From: Bartonella sp. HY328
Lineage (GTDB): Bacteria; Pseudomonadota; Alphaproteobacteria; Rhizobiales; Rhizobiaceae
DNA length: 64,000 bases
Reading direction: 5' to 3'
NCBI RefSeq assembly: GCF_025449335.1
Contig: NZ_CP104883.1
Span: 1,232,501-1,296,500, forward strand
Shown in pieces: positions 8,005 to 17,102 of the stretch. The first letter of the stretch is position 1. Each line of letters starts with the position of its first letter. Both the position numbers and the translations under genes were made by a program. Below the pieces are notes generated by a model. The model had not been told where the DNA came from. It did no database searches and saw only the letters and a list, made by a program, of their open reading frames with translations.

Positions 8005-9231
8005 ATGCTTTTTAATAAGATATCTTTGATTGCTTTATCAGCTATGATGGGCTTTAGTTTCATTCAAAATGCAAATGCTCAAAATACTCCTGAGCAAGCT
8101 GCAAATGCGGCACAAAGTTCAACCTGTGGCGGTAATTTAAAAGACTGGCTCGATGGTGTTGCTAAAGAGGCTAAGGCACAGGGGGTGAGTGATCATTCTA
8201 TCCAAGAATTATATGATGCACAAATAGATGAAAAAGTATTGGGGCGCGATCGCTCGCAAGCTATTTTCAATCTTACCTTTGCGGATTTTTCCAAGCGGGT
8301 TATTTCCGATAATCGCCTACAAAAAGGGCGCGAAAACCTTGTAAAATATAAAGCAATTTTTGATAAGGCAGAAGAAACTTATGGTGTTCCTGGCCCAGTA
8401 ATTGCAGCATTTTGGGGGTTGGAAACCGATTTTGGTGCAGTGCAAGGCAATTTTAATACTTTAAATTCCTTAGTGACATTGGCTCATGATTGCCGTCGTC
8501 CTGATTTATTCCGTCCACAAGTTATTGCTTTGCTAAAGCTTTTTGATACTGGCGTTGTCGATTCCAAAACTCAAGGTGCTTGGGCAGGTGAAATTGGCCA
8601 GATGCAACTTTTGCCAAAAGATTATCTTGAGCGCGGTGTTGATGGTGATGGCGATGGCAAGGTAGATTTACGAAACAGCACTGCTGATGCTATTATGACA
8701 GCGGCACGAATGATTAGTGAGCTTGGTTGGAAACGTGGTCAGCCTTGGCTTGAAGAAGTGCGGGTTACTGGACAAAATGTACCTTGGCAAGAAGCAACTC
8801 GTCAAAATCGCAAACCCCATTCGCAATGGGCAAATTGGGGTGTTTCTGGGGTGCAAGGACCACTTGGTGCAGATGATGGTGATGCATCACTAGTATTGCC
8901 AATGGGGCGCAAAGGGCCAGCCTTCCTTTCCTATGATAATTTTGATGTTTTTGTTGAATGGAATAAATCCATCGTCTATGCCACAACAGTCGCTTATTTT
9001 GCTGCACGATTAAACGGCGCGCCAAGTTTCGAGCTTGGCAATCCTGATGCTGGCCTATCAACGGATGATATGAAGGCATTGCAAGAAAAATTATTGGCAC
9101 GTGGCCATGAAATTGGCAAGATTGATGGTGTTTACGGTGCTTTAACCCGTGATGCTGTAAGAGCCGAGCAGTTGCGCCTAAATATGCCAGCTGATGCTTG
9201 GCCAACCCAAGATTTGTTAGAAAAATTATAA
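8005..9231 (+). CDS. Lytic murein transglycosylase, MltB type
   Basis: 408 residues from ATG 8005, which has AGGA a few bases upstream and begins a clean signal peptide (MLFNKISLIALSAMMG, cleavage after ANA). The frame also extends to TTG 7969, judged unlikely. The SLT_2/MltB domain holds AFWGLETDFG with the catalytic glutamate, then LFDTGVVDSKTQGAWAGEIG and QLLPKDYLERGVDGDGDGKV. A PG_binding_1 domain ends the protein (GLSTDDMKALQEKLLARGHE, KIDGVYGALTRDAVR). The enzyme cleaves glycan strands to 1,6-anhydroMurNAc ends in the periplasm. It has no lipobox, so it is soluble or wall-associated rather than an outer-membrane lipoprotein like E. coli MltB. Confidence 0.92.
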   Translation: MLFNKISLIALSAMMGFSFIQNANAQNTPEQAANAAQSSTCGGNLKDWLDGVAKEAKAQGVSDHSIQELYDAQIDEKVLGRDRSQAIFNLTFADFSKRVISDNRLQKGRENLVKYKAIFDKAEETYGVPGPVIAAFWGLETDFGAVQGNFNTLNSLVTLAHDCRRPDLFRPQVIALLKLFDTGVVDSKTQGAWAGEIGQMQLLPKDYLERGVDGDGDGKVDLRNSTADAIMTAARMISELGWKRGQPWLEEVRVTGQNVPWQEATRQNRKPHSQWANWGVSGVQGPLGADDGDASLVLPMGRKGPAFLSYDNFDVFVEWNKSIVYATTVAYFAARLNGAPSFELGNPDAGLSTDDMKALQEKLLARGHEIGKIDGVYGALTRDAVRAEQLRLNMPADAWPTQDLLEKL

Positions 9232-9244
9232 TCTTTTAAGATAA

Positions 9245-9279
9245 AAACATCATGCGCCTTTTGGTGGTGCATGATGTTT
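9245..9279. terminator. Bidirectional terminator between convergent genes
   Basis: AAACATCATGCGCC (9245-9258) pairs with GGTGCATGATGTTT (9266-9279) in a 14-bp stem with one wobble. It is A-rich on the left and T-rich on the right. It lies between the plus-strand transglycosylase and the minus-strand glycerate kinase. Confidence 0.75.
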
Positions 9280-9295
9280 GTTGTTTCTGACATTG

Positions 9296-10576
9296 CTATT
9301 TAATTAAGATAATTCGTAAATCATTGACATTAGTACCAGTTGGGCCGGGGATAAATAAATTATCAATCGCGTAAAATACTGACCATGCATTATGCTGTGC
9401 GAGAAATTTTGCACCATCAATACCAGCTTTTTGCATGACTGCAATGGTGTTAAAATCACAAAAAGCCCCAGCATTATCCTCTGAGCCATCAATACCATCA
9501 GTATCTGCCGCAAAGCCATAAATGCCGTTAATGTCTTTTATCGTTAAAGCAAGCGATAGCAGAAATTCGCTATTGCGGCCGCCTTTTGCGCCTGCCTCAA
9601 TATCACTTTGGCTAATGGTTACAGTTGTTTCACCGCCAGATAATAATATTGCCGGTTTTTGAAATGGTTGATTGAATAGAGCAATTTCTTTAGCAATGGC
9701 GCCATGCATTTTGGCAATTTCGCGCGCTTCCCCTTCAATTGCATCTGATAGAATATAGCTGTTAAAGCCAGCATTTTCACAAAATTGCTTGGCAGCAAGC
9801 AGTGACTGACGGGCCGAAGCAATGACATGAACTTCGTTGCGTTGAAATGCTGGGTCATTGGGGAGGGGCGCATCTTCATCATCATTGGCAAAATAGGCGA
9901 TGATATGGTCTGGCAATGCTATTTTATAATGAGAAATATAGCCGCGCGCCTGCTCTTTGCTAATATGATTTGCGACAGTTGGCCCTGATGACACAAAAGA
10001 CGGTTCGTCACCTGGAATATCTGAAACAATGAGCGAAACCACCTTGGCAGGGGACGCCGCTTTGGCAAGTCGTCCGCCTTTGATCTGCGAGAAATGTTTA
10101 CGTATAGCATTCATAGCGTCAATCGGTGCGCCACTTGCCAGTAAAGCTTTGTTGAGTAAAATATCATCATTAAGTGACATGCCTAGCGGCGGTAAGGGTA
10201 GCAGAGCTGAACCTCCACCACAAATAAGGGCAATGACAAGATCATCTTCACTAAGATTGTTGACGCTTTCTAGCAGTTTTTTGGCTGCAATAAGTCCATT
10301 TTCATCAGGCACGGGATGTGAAGATTCAAGTACGGAAATATTGTTGCATGGGGTCGCATAACCATAGCGCGTAACAACTACGCCCTCAACTTCGCCATTG
10401 CCGGCTTCGTGCCAAAGCTTTTCAAAAGCGGCGGCCATTTGCGCAACGCCTTTACCAGCACCAATGATAATTGTTCTGCCTTGTGGTTTTTTAGGTAAAT
10501 ATTTTTTTAAAGCAAGATATGGATCTGCTGCGGTAACGGCTATGTTAAAAATGTCTTGAAAAAATTGTTTATGCAT
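9296..10576 (-). CDS. Glycerate 2-kinase (GckA/TtuD, MOFRL family)
   Basis: 426 residues from ATG 10576, with GGGGAG just upstream on the minus strand. The family phosphorylates D-glycerate to 2-phosphoglycerate in the serine-cycle, tartrate and glyoxylate routes. Seen: GRTIIIGAGKGVAQMAAAFE near the N-terminus, ESSHPVPDENG, LICGGGSALLPLPPLG, SDIPGDEPSFVSSGPT, and the C-terminal MOFRL domain with LLSGGETTV, KGGRNSEFLL, AADTDGIDGSEDNAGAF and PTGTNVNDL. Length is normal. No neighbouring tartrate or serine-cycle genes are visible, so the physiological route cannot be read from context. Confidence 0.92.
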   Translation of the reverse strand: MHKQFFQDIFNIAVTAADPYLALKKYLPKKPQGRTIIIGAGKGVAQMAAAFEKLWHEAGNGEVEGVVVTRYGYATPCNNISVLESSHPVPDENGLIAAKKLLESVNNLSEDDLVIALICGGGSALLPLPPLGMSLNDDILLNKALLASGAPIDAMNAIRKHFSQIKGGRLAKAASPAKVVSLIVSDIPGDEPSFVSSGPTVANHISKEQARGYISHYKIALPDHIIAYFANDDEDAPLPNDPAFQRNEVHVIASARQSLLAAKQFCENAGFNSYILSDAIEGEAREIAKMHGAIAKEIALFNQPFQKPAILLSGGETTVTISQSDIEAGAKGGRNSEFLLSLALTIKDINGIYGFAADTDGIDGSEDNAGAFCDFNTIAVMQKAGIDGAKFLAQHNAWSVFYAIDNLFIPGPTGTNVNDLRIILIK

Positions 10577-10596
10577 GAGCTCCCCTCTCTATAGAC

Positions 10597-10634
10597 ACAA
10601 AAAACCAGATAACCGATTAATGTCAGCTATCTGG
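10597..10634 (-). terminator. Terminator of the glutathione S-transferase gene
   Basis: On the minus strand CCAGATA and TATCTGG form a 7-bp stem around a 16-base loop, followed by TTTTTTG. It lies just after the end of the gene stopping at 10721 and before the glycerate kinase start. Confidence 0.55.
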
Positions 10635-10720
10635 CTATTATAACGTGAAAGACGAATAATACTAATATTTTAATATATGCGATGAATCCGGCTTTCAATA
10701 GTCAAAGAGGGGCGCAATGC

Positions 10721-11329
10721 CTATTTAAAATTCTGTTCGGCAGCAATTGCTTCAATTACTGCTGGACGTTGGCCAATACGCTGATGAAATGCTTGGATTG
10801 CTGGGAAAGCCGATAGGTCAAGCCCTAAATGTGGTGCCCAATTTAAAACGACAAAAAGATAAATATCAGCAAGAGAAAAAGTATTATTGGCTAAATATTG
10901 TGCTTTTTCTAACTCGATTTCAACGGTTTTTAAACGGGTCTGGATTTTTTCAAATGATTGCTTTTTGTATTCTTCTGGCGTAGCTGGGTAAAAAAGTGGG
11001 CCAAAACCTTTATGTAATTCCGTGCCGATGAAGTTGAGCCATTCTTGCACCTTTGCACGCTCAAATGTTCCACATGCAGGGGCAAGGTTTTTAGCTTGAC
11101 TATTATCATTTAAATATTGAGTAATCGCTGGGCCTTCGGTAATGATGCGTCCATCATCTAGTTCCAATGCTGGTACATAACCTTTGGGATTTATGTCAAT
11201 GTAATTGCGACCATCTGATGTCGCTTTGCTTGCTAAATCAACTTTAACCAAGTCAAGTTTAATACCCAATTCACAGGCCGCAATGTGAGGGGATAGAGAA
11301 CAAGCAAACGGGGAAAAATATAGCTTCAT
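10721..11329 (-). CDS. Glutathione S-transferase
   Basis: 202 residues from the second ATG (11329), which lies 9 bases after AAGGA. ATG 11335 is only 3 bases from it. The thioredoxin-like N-terminal domain shows MKLYFSPFACSLSPHIA, with Cys/Ser in the place of the activating residue, and later INPKGYVPALELDDGRIITE with the cis-proline VP and EGPAITQYL, the glutathione gamma-glutamyl contact. A helical C-terminal domain follows from about residue 85. The beta-class look (SxxC, as in bacterial GstA/GstB) suggests a role in detoxification or oxidative stress. The gene is monocistronic. Confidence 0.9.
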   Translation of the reverse strand: MKLYFSPFACSLSPHIAACELGIKLDLVKVDLASKATSDGRNYIDINPKGYVPALELDDGRIITEGPAITQYLNDNSQAKNLAPACGTFERAKVQEWLNFIGTELHKGFGPLFYPATPEEYKKQSFEKIQTRLKTVEIELEKAQYLANNTFSLADIYLFVVLNWAPHLGLDLSAFPAIQAFHQRIGQRPAVIEAIAAEQNFK

Positions 11330-11335
11330 GATCAT

Positions 11336-11729
11336 ATTCCTTAATGTTGGTTTAGTTGAACTTTTAACAATGATGAATATAAATAATATTTATTAAGCTA
11401 GAAGATGGTTAAATATCGACAAATTGTCGCATTTCCATTGACAATACCTAAATGCTAAACTTTTTACAATTGATAATAAATTCACTTCAATTTTATCAAC
11501 TAATAAGATCCTTATATTGTGCAAAAATCGGTAAATTGATTTTTAAATGATGATAGTGGTTAAAAGTTTGCGCTTAAAATCTGTCTCATGTGGCTTTGCA
11601 CAGCAAAATGATATGTTTTATAGTTTTTTTAGAGCTTATTTAATTTAAATCAGGTGATTTTTTGCCTCTTTATTGATCTTTTATAAAAATTGGTTAAAAC
11701 TTAGGCTTAAGAAAATCAGGAGTTTGCTA
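11336..11729. other. Divergent intergenic region, GST / dusB
   Basis: About 390 AT-rich bases between divergent genes, presumably holding both promoters. No open frame or clear operator was identified. Confidence 0.4.
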
Positions 11730-12728
11730 GTGTCGCTACTAAATACCCCTTTCACTGTTGGTGACGTGACTATTCGCAATCGCGTTCTGGTTGCGCCGAT
11801 GTCGGGTGTGTCTGATTTACCTTTTCGGTTGCGAGCTTGGCAAGCGGGAGCGGGTCTAGTTGTTTCTGAAATGGTGGCAAGTGGCGAATTGGTTAGCGCG
11901 CGCAAAGAAAGTCATTTGCGCTTATCATCCGATGGTATTGGTCAACATGTTGTGCAACTAGCTGGCCGTGATCCCTCTCTTATGGCAGCGGCTGCTCGTA
12001 TTGCACAAAATGAAGGCGCCGACATTATTGATATTAATTTTGGCTGTCCTGCTAAAAAAGTAACAGGTGGCTATTGCGGCTCAGCCTTAATGCGAGAGCC
12101 TGATTTTGCTTTGCAGCTTGTTGATGCGGTTATTGGTGCTGTTAATGTACCAGTCACGGTTAAAATGCGTCTTGGCTGGGATGATGAGAGTATTAATGCT
12201 CCTGAAATTGCACAACGCTGCGAAAATGCGGGCGTTGCAATGGTAAGCGTTCATGGGCGCACCAGAATGCAATTTTACAAAGGCAATGCCGATTGGCAGG
12301 CAATTAAAAAAGTGCGTGAACGTATAAAGATACCGCTAGTTGCTAATGGTGATGTTACGTGCGTAGAAGATGCATTGAAGCTCATGGAGATTTCAGGGGC
12401 TGACGCTGTTATGGTGGGGCGTGCTTGTTATGGGCAGCCTTGGCTTGGTGGCTTTATGGTTGATGGATTTATGCCTGATGATATTGGAGCTTATGCAATC
12501 AGCCATTATGAAGATATGCTATCCTATTATGGAGTTTTTGCAGGTAAACGTCATGCCCGTAAGCATCTTGATTGGTATATATCGCGCCATAGTGCAGGGC
12601 TTTATAGTGCCGATGAGCGTATGGCGTTAGTCACTGAGCTTGAGCCAGAAAAAACAATTACTCTACTTGCGGATATTTTAGGGCGCGCAAACAAAGATAG
12701 TGACGATCATAAGCAAAGGGTGGCATGA
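11730..12728 (+). CDS. dusB: tRNA-dihydrouridine synthase (NifR3 type)
   Basis: 332 residues from GTG 11730, chosen because AGGAG at 11718-11722 sits 7 bases upstream and the family motif starts soon after. The frame extends upstream to 11673 without a better signal. The flavoenzyme reduces uridines in the tRNA D-loop with NADPH. Seen: VLVAPMSGVSDLPFR (FMN-binding start), INFGCPAKKVTGGYCGSALM with the catalytic cysteine, VTVKMRLGWDD, VHGRTRMQFYKGNADW, VANGDV and DAVMVGRACYGQPW. Its stop overlaps the ntrB start (ATGATG), giving the nifR3-ntrB-ntrC operon typical of rhizobia and relatives. Confidence 0.95.
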   Translation: MSLLNTPFTVGDVTIRNRVLVAPMSGVSDLPFRLRAWQAGAGLVVSEMVASGELVSARKESHLRLSSDGIGQHVVQLAGRDPSLMAAAARIAQNEGADIIDINFGCPAKKVTGGYCGSALMREPDFALQLVDAVIGAVNVPVTVKMRLGWDDESINAPEIAQRCENAGVAMVSVHGRTRMQFYKGNADWQAIKKVRERIKIPLVANGDVTCVEDALKLMEISGADAVMVGRACYGQPWLGGFMVDGFMPDDIGAYAISHYEDMLSYYGVFAGKRHARKHLDWYISRHSAGLYSADERMALVTELEPEKTITLLADILGRANKDSDDHKQRVA

Positions 12729-13903
12729 TGGATAATGGAAATTACGGGGCGCAAAACTTTCCCCCAAAAGATATTCTTGCTGCTTTGGTCTTGGATGCTG
12801 TTTCTCATCCTGTTGTAATGGTGGCGAGTGGTGGTTTGATTTGCTATGCCAATAGCGATGCAGAGCAGTTTTTTAAAACAAGCGCAAGCACTTTAGCCAA
12901 AAGTCGTTTGGCGCAATTCTTACCCTTTGGTAGTCCACTCTTAACCTTGGTCGATCAGGTACGGCAAACTAAAATTCCAATAACTGAATATAGAGTTGAC
13001 ATTTCTTCGCCCAAGCTTGGGCGCGATAAATTGATTGATGTATTTGTGCATCCTGTATTTGAACCGCAAGGGGCTGTGGTTATTCTATTTCAAGAAAAAT
13101 CGCGAGCTGAAAAACTTGATAAACAAATGACCCATCGCGGCGCGGCGCGCTCTGTCACCAGTCTTGCGTCAATGCTTGCTCATGAGATTAAAAATCCATT
13201 ATCTGGTATTCGTGGGGCAGCCCAATTATTGGAGGCGGTGGTGGGCGATGAGGATCGCTCGCTTGCCCGTTTGATCCAAGACGAAACCGACCGTATCGTC
13301 GCGCTGGTTGATCGTATGGAGGTGTTTTCCGATGATCGACCCATTGAGCGTTTTCCAGTCAATATCCATCTTGTTTTAAATCACGTAAAAACAATTGCTA
13401 AAAGTGGCTTTGCGCGCAATATCCAGATTATTGAGCATTATGATCCATCCTTACCGCCGGTCTTTGCTAATCGTGATCAGCTTATCCAGATCTTTTTAAA
13501 TTTGGTCAAAAATGCTGCGGAGGCATTGCAGGGACGTGAAGATGGCGTAATTACACTTTCAACCGCCTATCGTACAGGTATTCGCTTGTCGGTCCAAGGG
13601 CAAGGCCATAAAATCGCATTGCCGATGGAATTTTGCGTCGAAGATAATGGCCCTGGTGTGCCTGAAGATATTATGCCACATCTTTTTGATCCCTTTATTA
13701 CCAGTAAGGTTAATGGCTCGGGCCTTGGTCTTGCATTGGTTGCTAAGGTGGTTAATGATCATGGCGGGGTAATTGAATGTGATTCAGAAGTTGGGCGCAC
13801 GGTTTTTCGCATTTTAATGCCGATGTGGCGACCGCAAGACGCGCAAATTCAAGACGTGCAGGTTGAAGATACGCAAGGTGTTAAGCAGGAGATTGGGATA
13901 TGA
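12725..13903 (+). CDS. ntrB: Nitrogen regulation sensor kinase NtrB
   Basis: 392 residues from ATG 12725; ATG 12728 is equally plausible, with AAAGGG 7 bases before it. This is a cytoplasmic histidine kinase/phosphatase acting on NtrC under PII control. A PAS domain covers roughly residues 20-130. The H-box MLAHEIKNPLSGIRG places the phospho-accepting histidine near 153. The ATPase domain shows QIFLNLVKNAAEAL (N-box), VEDNGPGVP, LFDPFITSKVNGSGLGLALV and GRTVFRI. There is no membrane segment, as expected for NtrB and unlike NtrY. It overlaps dusB upstream and ntrC downstream by four bases each. Confidence 0.95.
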   Translation: MMDNGNYGAQNFPPKDILAALVLDAVSHPVVMVASGGLICYANSDAEQFFKTSASTLAKSRLAQFLPFGSPLLTLVDQVRQTKIPITEYRVDISSPKLGRDKLIDVFVHPVFEPQGAVVILFQEKSRAEKLDKQMTHRGAARSVTSLASMLAHEIKNPLSGIRGAAQLLEAVVGDEDRSLARLIQDETDRIVALVDRMEVFSDDRPIERFPVNIHLVLNHVKTIAKSGFARNIQIIEHYDPSLPPVFANRDQLIQIFLNLVKNAAEALQGREDGVITLSTAYRTGIRLSVQGQGHKIALPMEFCVEDNGPGVPEDIMPHLFDPFITSKVNGSGLGLALVAKVVNDHGGVIECDSEVGRTVFRILMPMWRPQDAQIQDVQVEDTQGVKQEIGI

Positions 13904-15360
13904 GCAAGGGAACAATTCTAGTCGCTGATGATGATGCAGCCATTCGTACCGTATTAAATCAAGCTCTATCACGTGCTGGATATGATGTAAAAGTAAGCCC
14001 CAATGCTGCAACTCTTTGGCGGTGGATTGCCGCAGGAGAGGGCGATCTTGTTGTAACTGATGTTGTTATGCCTGACGAAAATGCCTTTGATTTTTTGCCG
14101 CGCATAAAAAAAATCCGCCCTGATATGCCAATTATTGTTATGAGCGCGCAAAATACCTTTATGACGGCTATAAAAGCATCGGAAGCAGGGGCTTATGATT
14201 ATCTGCCAAAGCCTTTTGACTTAAGCGAACTTATTGCAATTGTTGGCCGCGCTATGGCGGAGCCGAAAAAGCAAGCCGATGTTGCAAAAAATGACGATGT
14301 TGGCGATACAATGCCATTGGTGGGGCGTTCGCCAGCCATGCAAGATATTTATCGCATTTTAGCGCGTATGATGCAGACAGATCTTACCATCATGATTACG
14401 GGTGAATCGGGTACCGGTAAGGAATTGGTTGCGCGCGCTTTGCACGAATATGGTCGCCGCAAAAAAGGCCCTTTTGTTGCAATTAATATGGCTGCAATTC
14501 CAAAAGATCTGATTGAATCTGAACTTTTCGGCCATGAGAAAGGCGCATTTACCGGTGCGCAAACCCGTTCAAGCGGTCGGTTTGAACAAGCCAATGGCGG
14601 AACGCTTTTTTTAGACGAGATTGGTGACATGCCAATGGATGCACAAACTCGTCTTTTACGTGTTTTACAGCAAGGCGAATATATGACAGTTGGTGGTCGT
14701 ACACCAATTAAAACCGATGTGCGTATTGTAGCTGCCACCAATAAGGATTTGCGGCTGTTAATTAATCAAGGACTATTTCGCGAAGATCTTTATTATCGCT
14801 TAAATGTTGTTCCCTTGCGTTTGCCTGCCCTTCGTGAGCGGGCGGAAGATATTCCCGATCTTGTGCGGCATTTTTTCAAAAATGCTGCTGAAGATGGTCT
14901 GCCGGTAAAATATATCACCAGCGAGGGGCTGGACCTTATGCGCAGTTATAGCTGGCCAGGCAATGTAAGAGAGCTTGAAAATTTAGTGCGCCGTTTAGCC
15001 GCTTTATATCCCCAAGAAGCCATCAATGCCGATGTGATCGAGGCGGAGATTAAACCTGATCGCCAAAAAGATGCCATGGCTGGTGCAGATAGCGCAGTGC
15101 TTGAAACAATATCAATTGCGCAAGCTGTCGAATTTAATATGCAACGCTATTTTGCCTCTTTTGGTAATGATTTGCCACCCGAGGGGGTTTACCACCGTGT
15201 CTTGGCTGAAATGGAATATCCATTAATTTTGGCTTGTCTTACTGCAACGCGAGGTAATCAGATTAAAGCGGCAGAATTATTGGGGCTTAACCGCAATACT
15301 TTGCGCAAGAAAATCCGTGATCTTGGTGTGAATATTTATCGCGGCATGAACGGCAATTAA
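13900..15360 (+). CDS. ntrC: Sigma-54-dependent nitrogen response regulator NtrC
   Basis: 486 residues. The receiver domain (1-125) holds the acidic pocket VADDDA, D54 in VVTDVVMPD and the conserved lysine in LPKPFD. The AAA+ sigma-54 activation domain (about 145-380) has GESGTGKELVARAL, the sigma-54 contact loop EKGAFTGAQ, GGTLFLDEIGDMP and YSWPGNVRELENL. A Fis-type helix-turn-helix ends the protein (GNQIKAAELLGLNRNTLRK). It should activate glutamine synthetase and ammonium or alternative nitrogen genes. ntrY and ntrX, which usually follow in this order of bacteria, are not here: the next gene is tuf, so the locus is rearranged or the pair is elsewhere. Confidence 0.96.
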   Translation: MSKGTILVADDDAAIRTVLNQALSRAGYDVKVSPNAATLWRWIAAGEGDLVVTDVVMPDENAFDFLPRIKKIRPDMPIIVMSAQNTFMTAIKASEAGAYDYLPKPFDLSELIAIVGRAMAEPKKQADVAKNDDVGDTMPLVGRSPAMQDIYRILARMMQTDLTIMITGESGTGKELVARALHEYGRRKKGPFVAINMAAIPKDLIESELFGHEKGAFTGAQTRSSGRFEQANGGTLFLDEIGDMPMDAQTRLLRVLQQGEYMTVGGRTPIKTDVRIVAATNKDLRLLINQGLFREDLYYRLNVVPLRLPALRERAEDIPDLVRHFFKNAAEDGLPVKYITSEGLDLMRSYSWPGNVRELENLVRRLAALYPQEAINADVIEAEIKPDRQKDAMAGADSAVLETISIAQAVEFNMQRYFASFGNDLPPEGVYHRVLAEMEYPLILACLTATRGNQIKAAELLGLNRNTLRKKIRDLGVNIYRGMNGN

Positions 15361-15737
15361 AATAATCTAAATTGTTGTTAAGTTAATATAAATGACATAT
15401 AGCAAGAACCATCTATTTAAGTTTATGTTTTAATTATTTTTTTTTGTGGTAATGTAAGTTTGAGGAAATGGGTAATCCATTTTAGCTTAAATATGTCCAG
15501 TAATGCATGGTAAAAGAGTTAAGATTTTTTCTTGTCAATTAAAAATTAATATGTATATAGGTTGGCATTATTGATGGACTTACGTGCTTTGGTAGGATAA
15601 ATCCATCATAGTTCAATCGCTTTTACCCTTTAGGTTAAGCTATTGAATAATCAGATGGCCGAACTTATATCATGGTTTGGTAGTGTTTGAAAGTTCACCC
15701 ATTAGTGGGTGCTAACGAGATTGAGAGATCAACGGCG
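15361..15737 (+). promoter_or_regulatory. tuf upstream region with a sigma-70-like promoter
   Basis: No gene in 377 bases. TTGTCA at 15532-15537 and TATATA at 15554-15559 are separated by 16 bases and make a good housekeeping promoter, leaving a leader of about 170 bases before the tuf ATG. The leader part ACCCATTAGTGGGTGC can form a small stem. No attenuator was recognised. Confidence 0.45.
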
Positions 15738-16913
15738 ATGGCTAAGAGCAAATTTGAACGTAATAAGCCGCATGTTAATATCGGCACAATTGGTCACGTT
15801 GACCATGGTAAAACCAGTTTGACAGCTGCGATCACCAAATATTTTGGTGAGTTTCGCGCTTATGACCAGATTGATGCTGCACCTGAAGAAAAGGCACGCG
15901 GTATCACCATTTCAACTGCACACGTAGAGTATGAGACAGAAAACCGTCACTATGCTCACGTTGATTGCCCAGGCCACGCTGACTATGTTAAGAACATGAT
16001 CACCGGTGCGGCTCAGATGGATGGTGCTATTCTTGTTGTTTCTGCAGCAGATGGTCCAATGCCACAGACCCGCGAGCACATTCTTCTTGCTCGTCAGGTT
16101 GGTGTTCCTGCAATCGTGGTTTTCCTTAATAAGGTTGATCAGGTTGATGATGAAGAGCTTCTTGAGCTTGTTGAATTGGAAGTTCGTGAACTTCTTTCAA
16201 AATATGATTTCCCAGGCGATGAAATTCCTATCGTTAAGGGTTCAGCTCTTGCAGCACTTGAAGACAGCAACAAGACCATTGGTGAAGATGCAATCCGTCT
16301 TCTCATGAGCGAAGTTGATGCTTATATTCCAACGCCAGAGCGTCCAATTGATCAGCCTTTCTTGATGCCAATTGAAGACGTGTTCTCAATTTCAGGTCGT
16401 GGTACTGTTGTGACTGGCCGTGTTGAGCGTGGTATTGTTAAAGTTGGTGAAGAAGTTGAAATCATCGGTATTCGTCCAACTTCAAAAACCACTGTTACTG
16501 GCGTTGAAATGTTCCGCAAACTTCTTGATCAAGGTTTGGCTGGCGATAACATTGGTGCGTTGCTTCGCGGTGTTGATCGTGAAGGTATCGAGCGTGGTCA
16601 GATCTTGGCAAAGCCAGGTTCAGTAACACCTCATACAAAATTCCAAGCTGAGGCTTACATTTTGACGAAGGAAGAAGGCGGTCGCCATACTCCATTCTTC
16701 ACAAATTATCGTCCTCAGTTCTATTTCCGTACAACAGACGTGACAGGTATTGTTACGCTTCCTGAAGGTACAGAAATGGTTATGCCTGGTGATAATATTT
16801 CTGTGAATGTAGCTTTGATCGTTCCAATCGCAATGGAAGAGAAGCTCCGCTTCGCTATTCGTGAAGGTGGTCGTACCGTTGGTGCGGGCGTTGTAGCGAA
16901 AATCATTGAATAG
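15738..16913 (+). CDS. tuf: Elongation factor Tu
   Basis: 391 residues from ATG 15738, the family start MAKSKFERNKPHVN. The frame is open from TTG 15687, which is not the start. This GTPase delivers aminoacyl-tRNA to the ribosome. Motifs: GHVDHGKTSL (P-loop), RGITISTAHVEYE (switch I), DCPGHADY (switch II), NKVDQVDD and the domain 2/3 stretch RGTVVTGRVERG. As in many alphaproteobacteria this copy stands before tRNA-Trp-secE-nusG. A second tuf after fusA is common in the group and would lie outside the window. Confidence 0.98.
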   Translation: MAKSKFERNKPHVNIGTIGHVDHGKTSLTAAITKYFGEFRAYDQIDAAPEEKARGITISTAHVEYETENRHYAHVDCPGHADYVKNMITGAAQMDGAILVVSAADGPMPQTREHILLARQVGVPAIVVFLNKVDQVDDEELLELVELEVRELLSKYDFPGDEIPIVKGSALAALEDSNKTIGEDAIRLLMSEVDAYIPTPERPIDQPFLMPIEDVFSISGRGTVVTGRVERGIVKVGEEVEIIGIRPTSKTTVTGVEMFRKLLDQGLAGDNIGALLRGVDREGIERGQILAKPGSVTPHTKFQAEAYILTKEEGGRHTPFFTNYRPQFYFRTTDVTGIVTLPEGTEMVMPGDNISVNVALIVPIAMEEKLRFAIREGGRTVGAGVVAKIIE

Positions 16914-16993
16914 TTAAAAAAACATTTGCTATGTGGAGAGAATCAAGTTATTGACCTCCACACAGTTTACAGGTTAGATCATTAAATGATCAT

Positions 16994-17069
16994 AGGGGTA
17001 TAGCTCAGTTGGTAGAGCGACGGTCTCCAAAACCGTAGGCCGCGGGTTCGAACCCTGCTGCCCCTGCCA
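16994..17069 (+). tRNA. tRNA-Trp (anticodon CCA)
   Basis: 76 bases forming a full cloverleaf: acceptor AGGGGTA with TGCCCCT, D arm TAGCTCAGTTGGTAGAGC, anticodon stem ACGGT/ACCGT with loop CTCCAAA (anticodon CCA at 17027-17029), T arm with GGTTCGAACC, and an encoded CCA end. The tuf-tRNA-Trp-secE order is a common alphaproteobacterial arrangement. Confidence 0.97.
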
Positions 17070-17072
17070 AAT

Positions 17073-17102
17073 AAGCCCAGACATTTTGTCTGGGCTTTTT
17101 TA
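17073..17102 (+). terminator. Terminator after tRNA-Trp
   Basis: AAGCCCAGACA pairs perfectly with TGTCTGGGCTT around a 3-base loop and runs into TTTTT. It separates the tuf-tRNA unit from secE. Confidence 0.9.

Noticed and set aside
14349..14741. 130-residue minus-strand frame inside ntrC
   Set aside because: It is antisense to the conserved AAA+ motifs and reads as low-complexity Ser/Arg/Pro sequence.
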